Of a stretch of 64,000 nucleotides of DNA, positions 12,207-24,542 are shown piece after piece. Below the pieces are notes generated by a model that did no database searches, was not told the origin of the DNA, and saw only the letters and a program-made list of their open reading frames with translations. Source of the DNA: Rotaria socialis (taxonomy: Eukaryota; Rotifera; Eurotatoria; Philodinida; Philodinidae). Location of the stretch: positions 1 through 64,000 of the forward strand of contig CAJNYU010001113.1 in NCBI GenBank assembly GCA_905331475.1, in the 5' to 3' direction. Numbering within the stretch: the first letter of the stretch is position 1; each line of letters starts with the position of its first letter. Both the position numbers and the translations under genes were made by a program.

Positions 12207-14377
12207 ATGCTTCTATATGGTTTAACGTTCTCACTTAACCTTCTATTTGTTTTAATAAACGCTCAAAAAGATAGTAATGTCAACAGTCTTCAACAATCAA
12301 GAATCCGTAAGAGAACAAAATAAAGTTGTGTTGTTCTATTGATTTGCTGTTGTCTTATTTCAGATATTGATGTTGCTGAACATGAACCGAACAGTAACGC
12401 GATTTTAAATCATTCTCATGAAGAATCTTGGCAGACAACAACTGAACGAACATTAATTAGGTACAATAAAAATTCTTAGTTTACTTTTATTATTTCTTCT
12501 TCTTCTAGAGTAACACGTTTTAATACACGAACTGAAGAGTCAAATATAAATCAACGTCAACGTCGTCAAATAATGGAGTAAGTTGATTGCTTGAGAAAAA
12601 TTTCCTATGTTTCTATTTTCATTTGTGAGCTTCAAAATGAGATATATATATATATATATAGTCTATCAATATTTATAGAATTGTACAAACTGTTGGTATT
12701 TTTATGAATATAGCAAAAGCAATTAAAAATACTGAAAGGTATTTTTATATTACATTCATAAAATGAGTACCTATATTAAGTTGCTTTATACCTTCTCTCA
12801 CTTAACTATTTATTCTTCTAATTGTTGTACAACTAATTTTTGTTATTTATAGTAAAAACGGCGAAATAGAAAATATGTAGTGTGTAAAAAATAAAGTGAC
12901 TGGATTGAATGAATTTTTATTTTAAAGTGAATGAAGTTAATCACCAATGCTTGTTTCTTTCACTCGTTACCTTTTTGTGCTGATATATACGTATATATAT
13001 ATATATATATACTAATCAGTTTTTATTTATTTGTTGAAGTGCTATATTATTAATTTGTATTAGAGCTTGTGGTATTTTTGAGGTATTTTTAATTATCATT
13101 GTTCTTGTTTTATTTTTAGTGGCGAGGAAATTTTGGGAATGGCCAAACAGGTAATGAAAATATCAATGCTTCGTAAACTAGAACCAGTAGAGTATTGATT
13201 TGCTGACCGACATTCTTGGTTTATACCTGCATGAGAATTTTTAGGGTACACGATTTTGAACGGAAAAAATAATTGTTTCACTATATCGAAGGAGGAGAGT
13301 GTTCTAATCAATTAGCCGCTTTGAACCGGAAGCATGCTCATGTAAGGCTGCTAATTGAGCATGAATACTCTGAAAACTGGTTCGATCCTTAGTTGATTAC
13401 TGCTGGCATACAATGTTCTTACCTTGACTTTTCTTTGCATAGAATGCCACAGGTCTCTAATTAAGAACAGGTGAAATAGTTATTTTGGAATTTCGTAGAA
13501 ACAAGTTTGAACAAAAATAGCTTTGATTTTAAAAATAAATGAAAATTTCAAATAATCTCGTAGCAATAACAAAAATGCATCTTTTATAAATCACTGCTTT
13601 TTAATATTTTCATACATGAAAATATCAAAGGAGCTGATCATTTATTTTCTGATGAAGTATCCTGTTGAAAACTTTCTCAAGAGAGCCTTGAAGTTAAATT
13701 TTCAAGTCAGCATTTATTGTGTCCCTTAGGGCAATCTGTCGTATTCTATTGAGAAATATCATAATAAAGTAATAAGCTATGAGCTTGAACTGTCTTCGGG
13801 GTATTGATAACGTATTAGAATTCGCCCTATGCACACAATTCCGGCCGTAAAGCAATTAATCAGCTGCGGCATTTCCGTCGTAAAATCAAAATTATATTTA
13901 GTCAGAGCCAGTTTTGCATTTTCTCTCTAGCTTGAAAACTTTGATTCATATTTTCTGTTTTCAGGTGGCCATCGTTGTACTGGTGACTATCTTATTTTGT
14001 ATGCTATGTTGTTGCATTACAATAGTGTTTATTTGTGTTAAATGTTGTTGCGGTGAAAACAGCCGTAAAAGAAATCAAGGTAAATTTAGAATTTCTATTC
14101 AAACAGAAAGAAACAATTAAATTTGAATTTCTTTTCAAATCTAGCTCCAACTACTATTCAAGTTCCGCAACCAGTTTATATACAAGCAGGTCCATCCGGC
14201 TATCAACCACAATACTATCAACAGCAAGCTCCTCAGCCATGGAGTTCTATTGCAGTTCAATCACCAGAAAGTCGTCCGATGTTGCCTCAACCAAGTGCAC
14301 CTCCACAGCCAATGAACGAATTTAACAGTGATCATTCGCCACCGCCTCCCTATGAAAAACTTTATATGAAGAGTTAA
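12207..14377 (+). CDS. Shisa-like single-pass membrane protein with PPxY tail
   Basis: Seven in-phase exons (12207-12306, 12364-12460, 12509-12577, 12679-12738, 13120-13150, 13965-14079, 14145-14377) give 234 aa. Residues 1-20 are a signal peptide. A polar ectodomain with an RQRRQ basic stretch follows. Residues 120-145 are a transmembrane helix studded with Cys (FCMLCCC, then KCCCG just inside). The tail is Pro/Gln-rich and ends in PPPPYEKLYMKS, a PPxY motif that would bind WW-domain proteins such as Nedd4-type ligases. This layout matches Shisa/WBP1/VOPP1-like adaptors. The ectodomain lacks a clear Shisa cysteine array, so the family is tentative. An acceptor-like TTCAG ends 1 nt before the ATG. 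An AATAAA follows at 14653. Confidence 0.75.
12853..12880 (+). other. Alternative terminal exon of the Shisa-like gene
   Basis: After exon 4 (ending 12738) an acceptor TTTATAG is followed by a 28-nt stretch that continues the frame as S-KNGEIENM and stops at TAG. An AATAAA lies at 12890-12895. Use of this exon instead of the one at 13120 (S-GEEILGMAKQ) would give a 117-aa protein without the membrane helix. The two exons enter in the same phase and their peptides look alike, as if one were duplicated from the other. Inferred from sequence only. Confidence 0.4.
12890..12895 (+). terminator. Poly(A) signal for the short isoform
   Basis: AATAAA 10 bp after the TAG of the alternative exon. The resulting 3' UTR would be very short. 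Confidence 0.3.
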
Positions 14378-15800
14378 TATTATTCTATTCTATATGTATC
14401 TTGTTATTTGAGACGATAATCTTATATAACAACGAGCTCTTTGTCAGATGTTCGTTGATCCGCGTCAAAACAGCAGAACTATTTTGTTTCTTGTCAATAT
14501 CTTCATCTTAATCAAACATGAGCTAATTGTATTTTTTTCCTATAGTTGTGCACCATATATTCTTGTTCGAAAAAGCAATATCATATTTATATGGAATAAC
14601 AGTTCTTCTCATTTGTATAAACATATTTAGTTTTTGTCATTCATTTTAGTTCAATAAATAAAATTTACATAATTGATATCTTTGCATGGTTAAACTTGAT
14701 CAACCAGGTTCAATTGAAAAGAGACGACATAATAATATAGAAATTAGTCGTATTGATGAGGACAACATTTGACTATTACAATTACTATATCATGAATGGT
14801 CTTGTCTTTTGACGAGTACAGCAACTGTCTTCTATAATCTGCTATTGTCACTCAGCTTAATTCGAAAGAACTAGACATTTACCATAAAATAGTTTCCTGT
14901 TTTGCAATTAACAAAATTAATATTTACCAAAAAGAAACATCTTTCTTTCTTTCTACTATAATAACGAAATACTTGATAAGTTTAAAGTTAGACTATTATT
15001 TCTATGTGAAAAAAACATTTTACTGTTGAATAGATGAGTTGATGTAAAAAGTTCATTCAAGTCCATTTTTCAATGAGTTGATGACTTTTTTTTTCTTTTC
15101 TTGAGGGCGGGGAACAAATATGTTTAAAAGGTTGTTTGGCTTTTTGCTTTAGGAATAGGTGGTAGGATGTAGATTCGATTGAATCTGATTGATGAACGTT
15201 TCCTTTTCCGGTGTTTGTCACTGTAAAATCTTTACTTGCTGTTCGAATAGTGTAAATTATATTCTTCAATACTTCGAATAAATAGACGGTTCGATTATTT
15301 ATAAGAAAAAGAAGAAAGAAGAATAGTATTAATATATTCCAATGAGCTTTTGCTTATTTTATCAAGGATGTACAAGTAATAACAACGCAACTTGCTGAAC
15401 TTGATAAAGTACTTATTTTACTATCTAGGAATCTATTGGTCTGCGTAAGTAAATGATATAAATAGCATTTTTCTATAGAATTCGAAAGGCTAATTTCTTT
15501 TTCCGTAATGTATGCCTTCAATCAATTTTTTTTACAGTAGATCCTCAACTTTATGGATCGCTGCAAATATTCAGAATGAATTTATAGATAGAGAGGCAAA
15601 GAAAATCAATTTGAACCATCTAGATCTTACGCTTCGATACTACAACATATAGTGAATCGTTGTTAATGATGACATATGAACGAGAGCAAGACATAATTTT
15701 CTATTAATTGAATTTTCTCCAAGTTGAGTTCTGCCATTGACAATTTCCGTTTGCGTGATATGCTTTTTTTTCTTTGCTTTCTCTTTCATAAGGTTCAACC

Positions 15801-15836
<36 letters not shown>

Positions 15837-16333
15837 CGCGCTTCCTATTTTCTTCTCTTTACTTGATGGTTAGTTCTCTCTTTTGCTTTCTTGACTCCTC
15901 AATACACAATGAAATACGCATTAGTCTAATCTTTCTCCCTCTATCTGACAAACCGATCACAAGTGTTTATGAAAGTATTGCAACTAACATCATTCCAAGA
16001 TAAGACAAAAAACATATATGCTAATACAATATCTAGTAAGAAATGGTAAGAAAATGAAGTCTGATATAGTTTTAAAGTCATTTTCTGAAAATATAAAGAT
16101 TTTCTAATAATATCTAATTATTATATAATTCTGTTAAAGTGAGTTGTGTTCAGTGTAGTACAGAAAATTTCACTCGCGTTTTTTTGCTTCGCAATTTTGT
16201 GAGAAAGCGCTTTGCATGTTAATAATTTTATTTTTGTTGGAAAAACAAAATAAATATTTACTTACTTCAATATATATAGAAATGCATTAAATGAGTCCTT
16301 GTATATAAGTACTTAACGATCAAGTTATATATA
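14378..16333. other. Gene-free stretch with microsatellite
   Basis: 3' flank of the Shisa-like gene (AATAAA at 14653), then non-coding sequence. A (TC)n tract lies at about 15806-15831; the open frame spanning it is low-complexity and not a gene. Confidence 0.5.
14653..14658 (+). terminator. Poly(A) signal AATAAA
   Basis: Canonical hexamer about 276 bp after the stop of the full-length Shisa-like transcript. Confidence 0.45.
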
Positions 16334-16814
16334 TGTTAGCGGCCAATGTTGGATTGCGCTCAATCCTAGATTGGCCTAGGCCAATCTAGGATCTCATATT
16401 GGACTAGTACAATGTCGGATCGTGAATTTTTTTCGCAAAAATCTTTATCAATCTCTAGTCCAAGTGCGATTCAATTTATTTTTCTAGTATGGTCTTGGGA
16501 CGATGGCAATTGAGATAACTCAATCGTTGATGATCAAATGAGGGTGTGCTCTATGAAATTATAAATGATATTTCTAAGAACGACAGCTAATAGAAAAAAA
16601 GTTAATGCAAATGCTCCAATATATCCTCACTTGTCGCAGCGATGATTCAAAAGTTTCCGGTATCATCTCACCAACATATCAGTCAAAAAAGAATTCGAAT
16701 CGCACATTGAACTAGAGATTGATAAAGGCTTTTGCGAAAACAAATTCACGATCCGACATTGGACTAGTCCAATATGAGATTCTAGATTGGACGTAATGCA
16801 ATATTGACAGCTAC
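16334..16814. repeat. Foldback element of about 480 bp
   Basis: Arms at about 16334-16475 and 16690-16815 are reverse complements. Both include the blocks ATCTCATATTGGACTAGT and GTCGGATCGTGAATTT, and a stretch reading TTTATCAATCTCTAG. The left arm holds an extra piece of about 20 bp that forms its own palindrome (CCTAGATTGG/CCAATCTAGG). AT-rich microsatellite flanks both ends, consistent with insertion into TA repeats. There is no coding capacity. Exact ends are uncertain because of the flanking (AT)n. Confidence 0.8.
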
Positions 16815-17646
16815 CATATATATATATATATATCTGTATATTAAACAGAAATGAAATTTATTAACAATAGTATGAAGATACATCGTTTGGAGAAGTTTCT
16901 TATATATATATATATATATATGCTGATGATCTTTTTATTTTCGGTCCGTTAATATAATATTACTTTCTATTCAAATATGAGTTTACTTTTGTAGAATTCA
17001 TCGGGGGATTATTTAAATAGTTTATTCATTGTATTATCTCTATTCCGTAGAGAATCTTTCCTACTTTTCTACTAGATTAAATCGTCATAGCTCAGATGCC
17101 TACAGTTTTTTTGTCATATTACAGATGAGGTAGTTTTTTCTAAGTTAGCTAGTTTTTTCCACCGAGGGTAAAGACTAAAGTTGAACTATTTTGCATGCAC
17201 TCATAATCATACCGGTTAGATTATTAGTGTGATTTCCTTTTTTTGAAAACAATTTCAATCATCAGACAAGAAGGAATTCATGCGGAAGAGAAAACAAAAA
17301 AATAGTAGCTAGAAATAGCTCTTCTTTTGGTTATCAATAAAAATTCATCGAAAAATCGAGGGAAAATATCTCCTGAAATAGAAATAAATATTAAAAAAAT
17401 TCTATTTTATACTTTAGCAGTGTCGTTGTTGACATGTATATCTGTAGACGGACGTATTGATTGAAAATAATATATGTATATGTAATTATATATATATATA
17501 TATATAGTATTATTATCTATGTCTAACATTTCTCAATTACAAGAAAAAAAACATGACATATGCTGATATTTTTTTGACAGCGTTATATAATCCTTGATAA
17601 AATTCTATCATTTTTCAACAAAATTACAATTATAATATTATTTTAG
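16815..17646. other. Gene-free upstream region of the GPCR
   Basis: Contains (TA)n tracts near 16818, 16902 and 17490. The last bases read TTTTAG directly against the GPCR start codon, an acceptor-like site. No exon is seen. Confidence 0.5.
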
Positions 17647-19336
17647 ATGGGTAATACACCAGACTTTTGTCGTAATGCTTCCTTGAAAACTAATGAAACA
17701 TCATATGAATTATTATCAGAATGTTGGAAAGAAAAATGGATAGCCGATGCTCTACGTAAAACTTTACCATTAATTATCTTACCTGTATCTCTTATATCGA
17801 ATTGTTTATCATTTCTTGCGTTACGAAGCCATCACATGCGTGGAACATCAACAGCATTTTTTATGCTTGCCCTTAGTGTTCTTGATCCATTGGTATTATT
17901 AACAAAAAATCTCGTTTATTTTTCTACATCTGCTGCAGCTCATGCTGCATCATGTAAAATACTCTACTTTCTTATCTATGTTTTTGGCTATACAAACGTT
18001 TGGATACTGGTCATTATGACAGTTGACAAATTTTTTGCTGTTTGGTTTCCGTTGAAAGTATCGAATTTTTGTACTGTAACTCGAGCAAAATATGTTTGTA
18101 TATTTCTTCCTGCTATCACGAGTATTATTTGCGTCCATCACTTTTGGACTATCGATAGTTTCAAACATCCGAAATACCCTAGACAACGTTTTTGTTATTA
18201 TGATGGAACGCGTTATGGTTCAATACAACGTATATGGCGTTATGTAGATTTCGTCATATGGTGTTCGTTGCCTTTTATACTTCTATTAACATTAAGTGTT
18301 TTAATTATATATAAACTACATCAAAATCGGCAAGGTGCACATCAAAATATTCGACAAATAATGGATAAGCAATTACGAAAGAATCAAGGTAGAAAATTTG
18401 GGAAAAAAAAGCAGATAAAAATTGATTGTATACATGTCAACACGTTTGAGCAATTAAAAGCAAAGACGTCAACACGAGATGAGTACATTCAACTTCGAGA
18501 AATTTTGAAAAGAACCTAGCGGGTCTGACAGAACTTCATAATAGCTACGAAAATAGCTTTCTGCAAATCTTGCATGGTAGATGTCATTTATTTTGATGAT
18601 TGAATTCGAACGGAAAGACTATTTTTAGCTGGAAGCCTAGCGCTACCATAATATTCTTTTTTATTTTATCAAATAAATAAATTTTTTAATTTTAGTTTCA
18701 AATGGCATGCGTTTAAATAAACTACAACAACAATATCACAAGAAAAAATTAGAAAATCAAGCTATTGAGATGCGCAGTAATCAAAATACAGACGTTATCC
18801 GTTCGAGACATCGCCATATAACACTAATGTTACTTGCAGTTGCTGTTGTTTTCCTTCTACTTACATTACCAAATAGTATCTATTTTGTACTTGATCTTAC
18901 ATATGGCTTCAATAAACTTCCAACAGGGAATAATTACTATCAGTGGTTACGTTTTCGACGACTAACGATACTAACTGTTATTATGTTTCAATTAAGTGAT
19001 TTGCAACATGCAACTAATTTTTTCCTATATCTATTAACCAGTGATAAATTTCGTCGTTCGGTAGTCCGAATTTGTGTATTAATAATCCCTATTTTACCTT
19101 CATTAGCACCATGTTGTTTTCAAGATAAAGCACGAGCATCAACCATCTCAGCAGCAAGTCATTATTCAAATTCAAGAGTCGAAAGAGGAGGCTTGCCATA
19201 CCGTATTAGCGTATCGGATCGATCAAGCTTACAACCAAATACAAGCCGAATGTCGAATCGACAAACGCAACAGCCATTTTATAAATATTCGGCATTATTA
19301 TCAAAACAAGCAGGGACAACAAGCGAATCAACATAA
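17647..19336 (+). CDS. Rhodopsin-class (class A) GPCR, peptide-receptor-like
   Basis: Two exons (17647-18388, 18696-19336) with a 307-bp intron in the third intracellular loop give 460 aa. The N-terminus has N-glycosylation sites (NAS at 10, NET at 16). Seven helices can be placed: TM1 about 38-59 (with N52), TM2 68-90 (LALSVLD), TM3 103-130, TM4 146-165, TM5 200-223, TM6 288-312, TM7 337-361. C103 and C183 would form the usual disulfide. The DRY motif is replaced by DKF (127-129), the TM6 CWxP by TLPN, and TM7 has NFFLY for NPxxY. These drifted motifs suit divergent neuropeptide-type receptors; the ligand cannot be guessed. It is convergent with the next gene, stops 170 bp apart; AATAAA lies at 19437. 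Confidence 0.88.
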
Positions 19337-19436
19337 CATTGGGAAATAGAAGAGACTTTGTATGATTCACGTCAAAAATAATTTTATGTGTGTTTTCTAT
19401 TGTTCTAATGACAATTGAAAAATTTTAGTAAAAAGG

Positions 19437-19442
19437 AATAAA
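19437..19442 (+). terminator. Poly(A) signal AATAAA
   Basis: About 100 bp after the GPCR stop, inside the short convergent gap. Confidence 0.45.
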
Positions 19443-19506
19443 AAAGAGAGAAGAGAAACCTTATTTTTGAAATAAAAAGAAATTTGAAAAGAAAACACAT
19501 CAATTG

Positions 19507-19803
19507 TTATGTTTGTACATGATTCCATGATGAGGTTCGAAGAACATCTCGTAACATATGAGAACTTTCATTGTCAACAGTAGACGTTTTAGCTGATAAA
19601 CGCTTACTATTAGTAAATGGTGTTGAACTTGAAACAAAATCTTCGTCGTCTATAGTTGAATAAGTATTCACACTGATCGGACTGTTTACAGGTCTTCGAA
19701 ATGGTTGAATTTTTGGATAAGCTGTACTGATACGTGAATTCATAGGAACGTTTCGTGTTACAGATGACATTCCCATGGGTGTCAAATGATTTTCATTGTT
19801 ATG

Positions 19804-19843
<40 letters not shown>

Positions 19844-21199
19844 GCTGTATTCTGTCGTTGTTGCATTGCTAAATTAGTTAAATACATAACATAAAATGGA
19901 CATGATATAGGTTTCGATTCATTAGGACGCCGATCGATTTTAGCTGAACGTGATTTTTTCGCCGAGAATACTGCTGATTCAGGTAGAAAAACGCTTTCGC
20001 TACCAACATTAGATTGCTGTGGAACTTGATATGCATATGTTGGCTGATATTCTATTGTATCTTGTTGATTATTATCTATTTCATTAGTTAACGCTGACGA
20101 TATTGGAATCATAGTCGAAATCATTTGTGCAGTTTCATTAGATGCTTCATTTATTAACGGTATTGTAGCAACTACATTTGGGGACGCATATGTTATAGCT
20201 GACGAAAAACGTTGATGGATGCGATCAGCTAAGAGTGTCGTAGATGCAGAAGATAAACGGCATGATGTTGAGTAAGAATAATCACTTTGTGGAGTACCAT
20301 CTAAATCCTAAAAGAATGAAACTAATTGCTAAGAGAACTAGAATAACAAACACAATAGAGATTTAATCATCAAGTTGTTCTTAATCAATAAAGAAGGTCA
20401 AATAATCAATGAATTTTAGCTTAGAAATGCCAAACAAATCTTGGAAAGAAAGTAAGTAGCAAAATGGAAAAAGCAAATATTTGACCAAATTCGTCATGCA
20501 GTTTTTCTAAGATTTCATTTAAAATTAATTTATTCAATATGATTATGATTTCTTTAGAAAAACAAAAACAAAACAAAGCGATTCGTCATACCCGACTACT
20601 TTGAGCACGGAAATGTTTACTCGAATCTTCATGTCTTTTTAATTTGCTATTGATATGATCGATTTCGGATTTTAATTTTGCTGATGCGTGCGCTTGCATT
20701 ATGGCTGCTTTTGGTAGTGACTCTTTATGTTCATGATGAGCACTATTTCGTTGTGGAGTAGCTGTTGATAATCGGGACTTTTGATGACGTACTGTTGATG
20801 GACGAAAACCATTTCTTATACCACTTAAAGTTAAACGAGAATCATTAGAAGAATCAATATTATTATGAGAAGCATCGTCCAGTGGATAATATTGTTGAAT
20901 TTCATTTGATGATGATCGATATTGTTGTAATTGATGAAGATTCTGTTCGGCTGATGCTAATAAGACATTTGCTGAAGTATTATGACGAAATTGAGGTGAT
21001 AGAAGAGGAACATTTATGTAAGGATTTCTATTGGATTTAACTTCTTGTATTGTATCAGCAGCAAAAAGGCCTAGATCAGAGCAGATTTTCGAACTTCGTT
21101 ACTGTTTTTCATTTAAAAACAATTTAGAAAAGAACCTGTTCTGTTTTTTGGTAAACCGAGAAATCTGTTGTCTAATTTATTCGTCGTAGTAGTCGCCAT
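19507..21199 (-). CDS. Unknown 447-aa disordered protein with poly-Asn tract
   Basis: Three exons (21199-21136, 21070-20592, 20307-19507) join in phase to give 447 aa starting MATTTTNKLDNRFLGLPKNR. No globular domain is recognised. The chain is rich in Ser, Asn, Gln and Thr, with one probable helix (AIMQAHASAKLKSEIDHINS, near the end of exon 2) and a run of 13 Asn encoded by (ATT)n on the plus strand at about 19808-19843. No membrane segment or signal peptide. The Met at 21199 is chosen because an acceptor-like TTATTGAG touches it; the frame is open upstream to 21313. The coherent splice pattern over three exons argues for a real gene despite low complexity. It could be a cytoskeletal or ciliary scaffold, but nothing shows that. 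Confidence 0.7.
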
Positions 21200-24100
21200 C
21201 TCAATAAGTAAAATAAATGCTGTTGATTGTGCCAAATAGAATACAGAATCGAAAAAAGAACAAATATGGTCGGTGTCTTGGAAGCGATGATGAAGAATGA
21301 GAACGTGTAACAATCAGAGAGAAAAGAATAGTTTTATTGTTACATATTTTAAAGAAGATTTATGGATGCCGAAAAAAAAATATTCTAACAAATAATTTAT
21401 TTCTTTCTTCATCGAGCAGCAAGAAAAAAAAAGAAAAGGCCACAGCGACAAAGGTGTGCCACTGAATGAAATATACGAATTGATTGATTGATTGAATTTT
21501 GAAAGCTTGAAAAAACTTTTATTGTAACATTGTTGAAAAGCTGTTAGTATAAACCCTGCGGAATTACAATGTAAAACATAATGTAACCACTCCTGTAAAT
21601 CACGAGAATATTTGTGTATTGAATCTCTTTTTAGCCATATTTCTTACAGATATTCATTATGGCATCAGGTGACATATTAGAAAGAGACTTGATTGATATA
21701 AGAGGAGCGGGGGCACGATCTTGGACTTGATGAAAAGAGACTTTGAGAAACAGACGCTAATGTCTATCAGTTGTATGTGAACTCTTCTTTCTTTGCTGTC
21801 GATTTCGCATAAGAATTCTTGAGTAAAATTACTTTTTCTTATGACAGATCAAAGAATAGTACTCGTATTAATAGCAGGCACGCTTATCATTCTCCTGAAC
21901 AGCATCTCAGTTTAATAGATAAAAAAAGAAGAAGGAGAAAACTAGAGATCTTATTTCAATATAAATTATAAAATGCAATGAATTCGAACAAATGCATCTC
22001 AATTATTTATTTAACGATAAAAGAAATTTTTTTTCTCTCTCTCGCAGTATTTACATATTATTATTATTATTAAATTTAGGTCAGAGAGTAAGTTTTTTTA
22101 CGCGAAGTAAAGTTCCAAATACAAATGAAATCGACGTAGATTTTTATAGTACTTCAAGATGAAGTTTATCAGTATAATTGTTCATTCAAAAGAGCAATCA
22201 TAGTTTCATGAGAAGAACGTTTTGGTAGATCATTCTCCATTGACCATTTCGATGGAAAAAAATCACAGAAGTCAGCTGAAAATTTGAGACCATTCAATCT
22301 TCCGGAATTATTTCTGCGTCACCATTTCGATTGTGTCACTGCTCTATAAAATTTGATCGGCCAAAAAGCTCCGAACATTTCTTTATTTTTTTTTTAGTTA
22401 ATAATCCATAGAAGTTTCTAACTATAAGCATGTCACTGTTACATTTTCAATGTTTCCCCAGGTCAACATTGTTCTATGAATAACTAATTATACAATTTAG
22501 TTAAGCACTCGATTGTTATAGAATGTTTATTTTCGTCTTATGAATGATTCCATAGACTATAGTTAACGTGAGGAAGATTTAATTTTGTTACTTAAATAAT
22601 TGTAAACACAGTCATCCGACACAAAATTTCTTTTTGTTACTCTTTTTTTCTATGACTTTAGTATCATCTCAAGAGAGATCAACGGTATGAATAGCTGTGT
22701 AGTTTTGTGAAACACGATCTGAAAGGAGTGCTGAAGTGCATAGAGTAGAAAATTGAGCCCACCCACGCCCACACCCTCAAGATAATAATACAGGCCATGA
22801 CCGAAAGGCTCCATGTATGATTACAGACAGTGGCAGAAAAGCTGGAAAGGCTCTCAGACCGTGCTAGATGGATTCCAGTAAATAAATATCATCATGCTTC
22901 ACATTTTAATCCCACAGGGATTGCGCTGACAGCTTTTTACTAGATCATTGAGAAACTGAGTTCAATTGGCCTCAAGAACTCAGCGATATTGTTTTGCTCG
23001 ATCTATAGGCGTTTTTTGTGAAGGAAAAAGTCATCAATCCATTAAAAATTAAAATATCTGATTACAAATCAAATATCTCTTTTTCAATTAGAATAAGTCT
23101 ATATTTAGGATATTATTTATCATTGTTAATTAATTACCAAAGCAGCTATAATTCTGAATTTGTGGTTGGATACTTCTGAGAAGATATTCACGTTACATCA
23201 GGGACATCGATATTTATTTATATTGGCGCACGTTTTTAAAAAGTGGATAAATAAATTTAACAAATGTTACAATAACAATCAAGGTGAAGAATGAAAGAAT
23301 TCTTAAAAGTAACTATATCGATCAAGGAACAAACGAATAGCATGAATAGTGAACATTAATAGACTTTTATACTAAATAAAATGAGAGAACAAGTAGAAAC
23401 AATTGTAAATGGGTTTACTCATCTATTGCACATAAAAATACTGAGTTGGAGATCTTTCGGTGATCAAATATAGACATAGATTAGGTTTAAGTCAAAATGC
23501 ATTGCTTCGTTCATATCTATGTACTAGAAACTGTGTGAATAAAGTACAATACAATTAAAAGTATAATATTATAGACACAGCTATCGTTAAACCAATATCT
23601 AGGAAGTAAAGAGTATATTAGCAGTCTTATACGTTCATCAAATGTCAAATTAGACATCATTGTAAGTCAGTCAACTGTTTGTCTTCTACGAAAAGTACAG
23701 TGATTCAGCAGGAATACTCTAAAAACTAATTCCATAAAATAAACAAAGAATATTGTAAGAAAAACATAGATTAGATTTTTTATGAATCTATTTACTCTTA
23801 CCCCATCATTCTATTTCGATCTGCTGAGAAAGTGACTCTCGTATTTCGTTTTCAATTATTAATCTGGGACTGAAATTTCATGTCTACGTGACTCGATTAA
23901 TCAAAATGAGTCATCTGACTCTCTTTGAATCCTTTTTCAGCTGCTTTTACAAGACGGGTACAAATATTTTCTTTTGTTAGTCTTTAATTTTAACTAGAGA
24001 AGCATTAAAAAAATATAGGTATTCTTGTTTTAACTTGAAATAGAATCATTTCGAACTTTCAAAAAAAAATTATTTTCACGCGCTTTGCTTCTAATCAATA

Positions 24101-24542
24101 AATTCATGTTTTTAGTCGTTACAATTGATGCAGATAGGATTGCCTTCAAGTAAATCTGTTTACCTAATTAATTCAATTAAAGATATTCGAACGATTAAAC
24201 AGCGACTATCACTCAATGAAATCTCACTACTCGTGCACCAAAATGAAAAGTTCAAGAAGAAAAATAAATCCTTGAAAATGAAATTGAATCAATAAAATAA
24301 TTGATCAAACCGAACATTTTTCTTTCGTTTCCATACCAATCACTGGTTAACTCTCCTCATTGACATCGAGCATCTAAACTTTCAAGAACACATTGTTTTT
24401 TAAAGCTTTGACATGTGCGTTTTCCATAAGATAATAATCAATTCTCTCACTGGCCTAAAAATCCATCATAATCTTATTGAAATGATTTGACTGAAGTAAT
24501 CATAAAATGCTTCAATCTAATTAGAAAAAAAAATTCATTTCT
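21200..24542. other. Long intergenic region, no gene supported
   Basis: Divergent region between the unknown gene (-) and the DRC8-like gene (+). A GC-richer patch at about 22720-22930 stands out, but no ends or frame could be defined. CCCAGGTCAAC at 22455 resembles the left end of the CCCAGG-type insertions, but no partner end was found. No RNA gene is seen. Confidence 0.45.

Noticed and set aside
13370..13400. GGTTCGATCC, a B-box-like motif suggesting a tRNA or SINE in the Shisa-like intron
   Set aside because: No pairing T-arm and no convincing A-box at the right distance on either strand.
15737..16003. 88-codon open frame spanning the (TC)n tract
   Set aside because: Open only because of the Ser-Leu repeat; no splice context or domain.
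22720..22930. GC-richer patch that might be a SINE or gene remnant
   Set aside because: No termini, boxes or readable frame could be defined.
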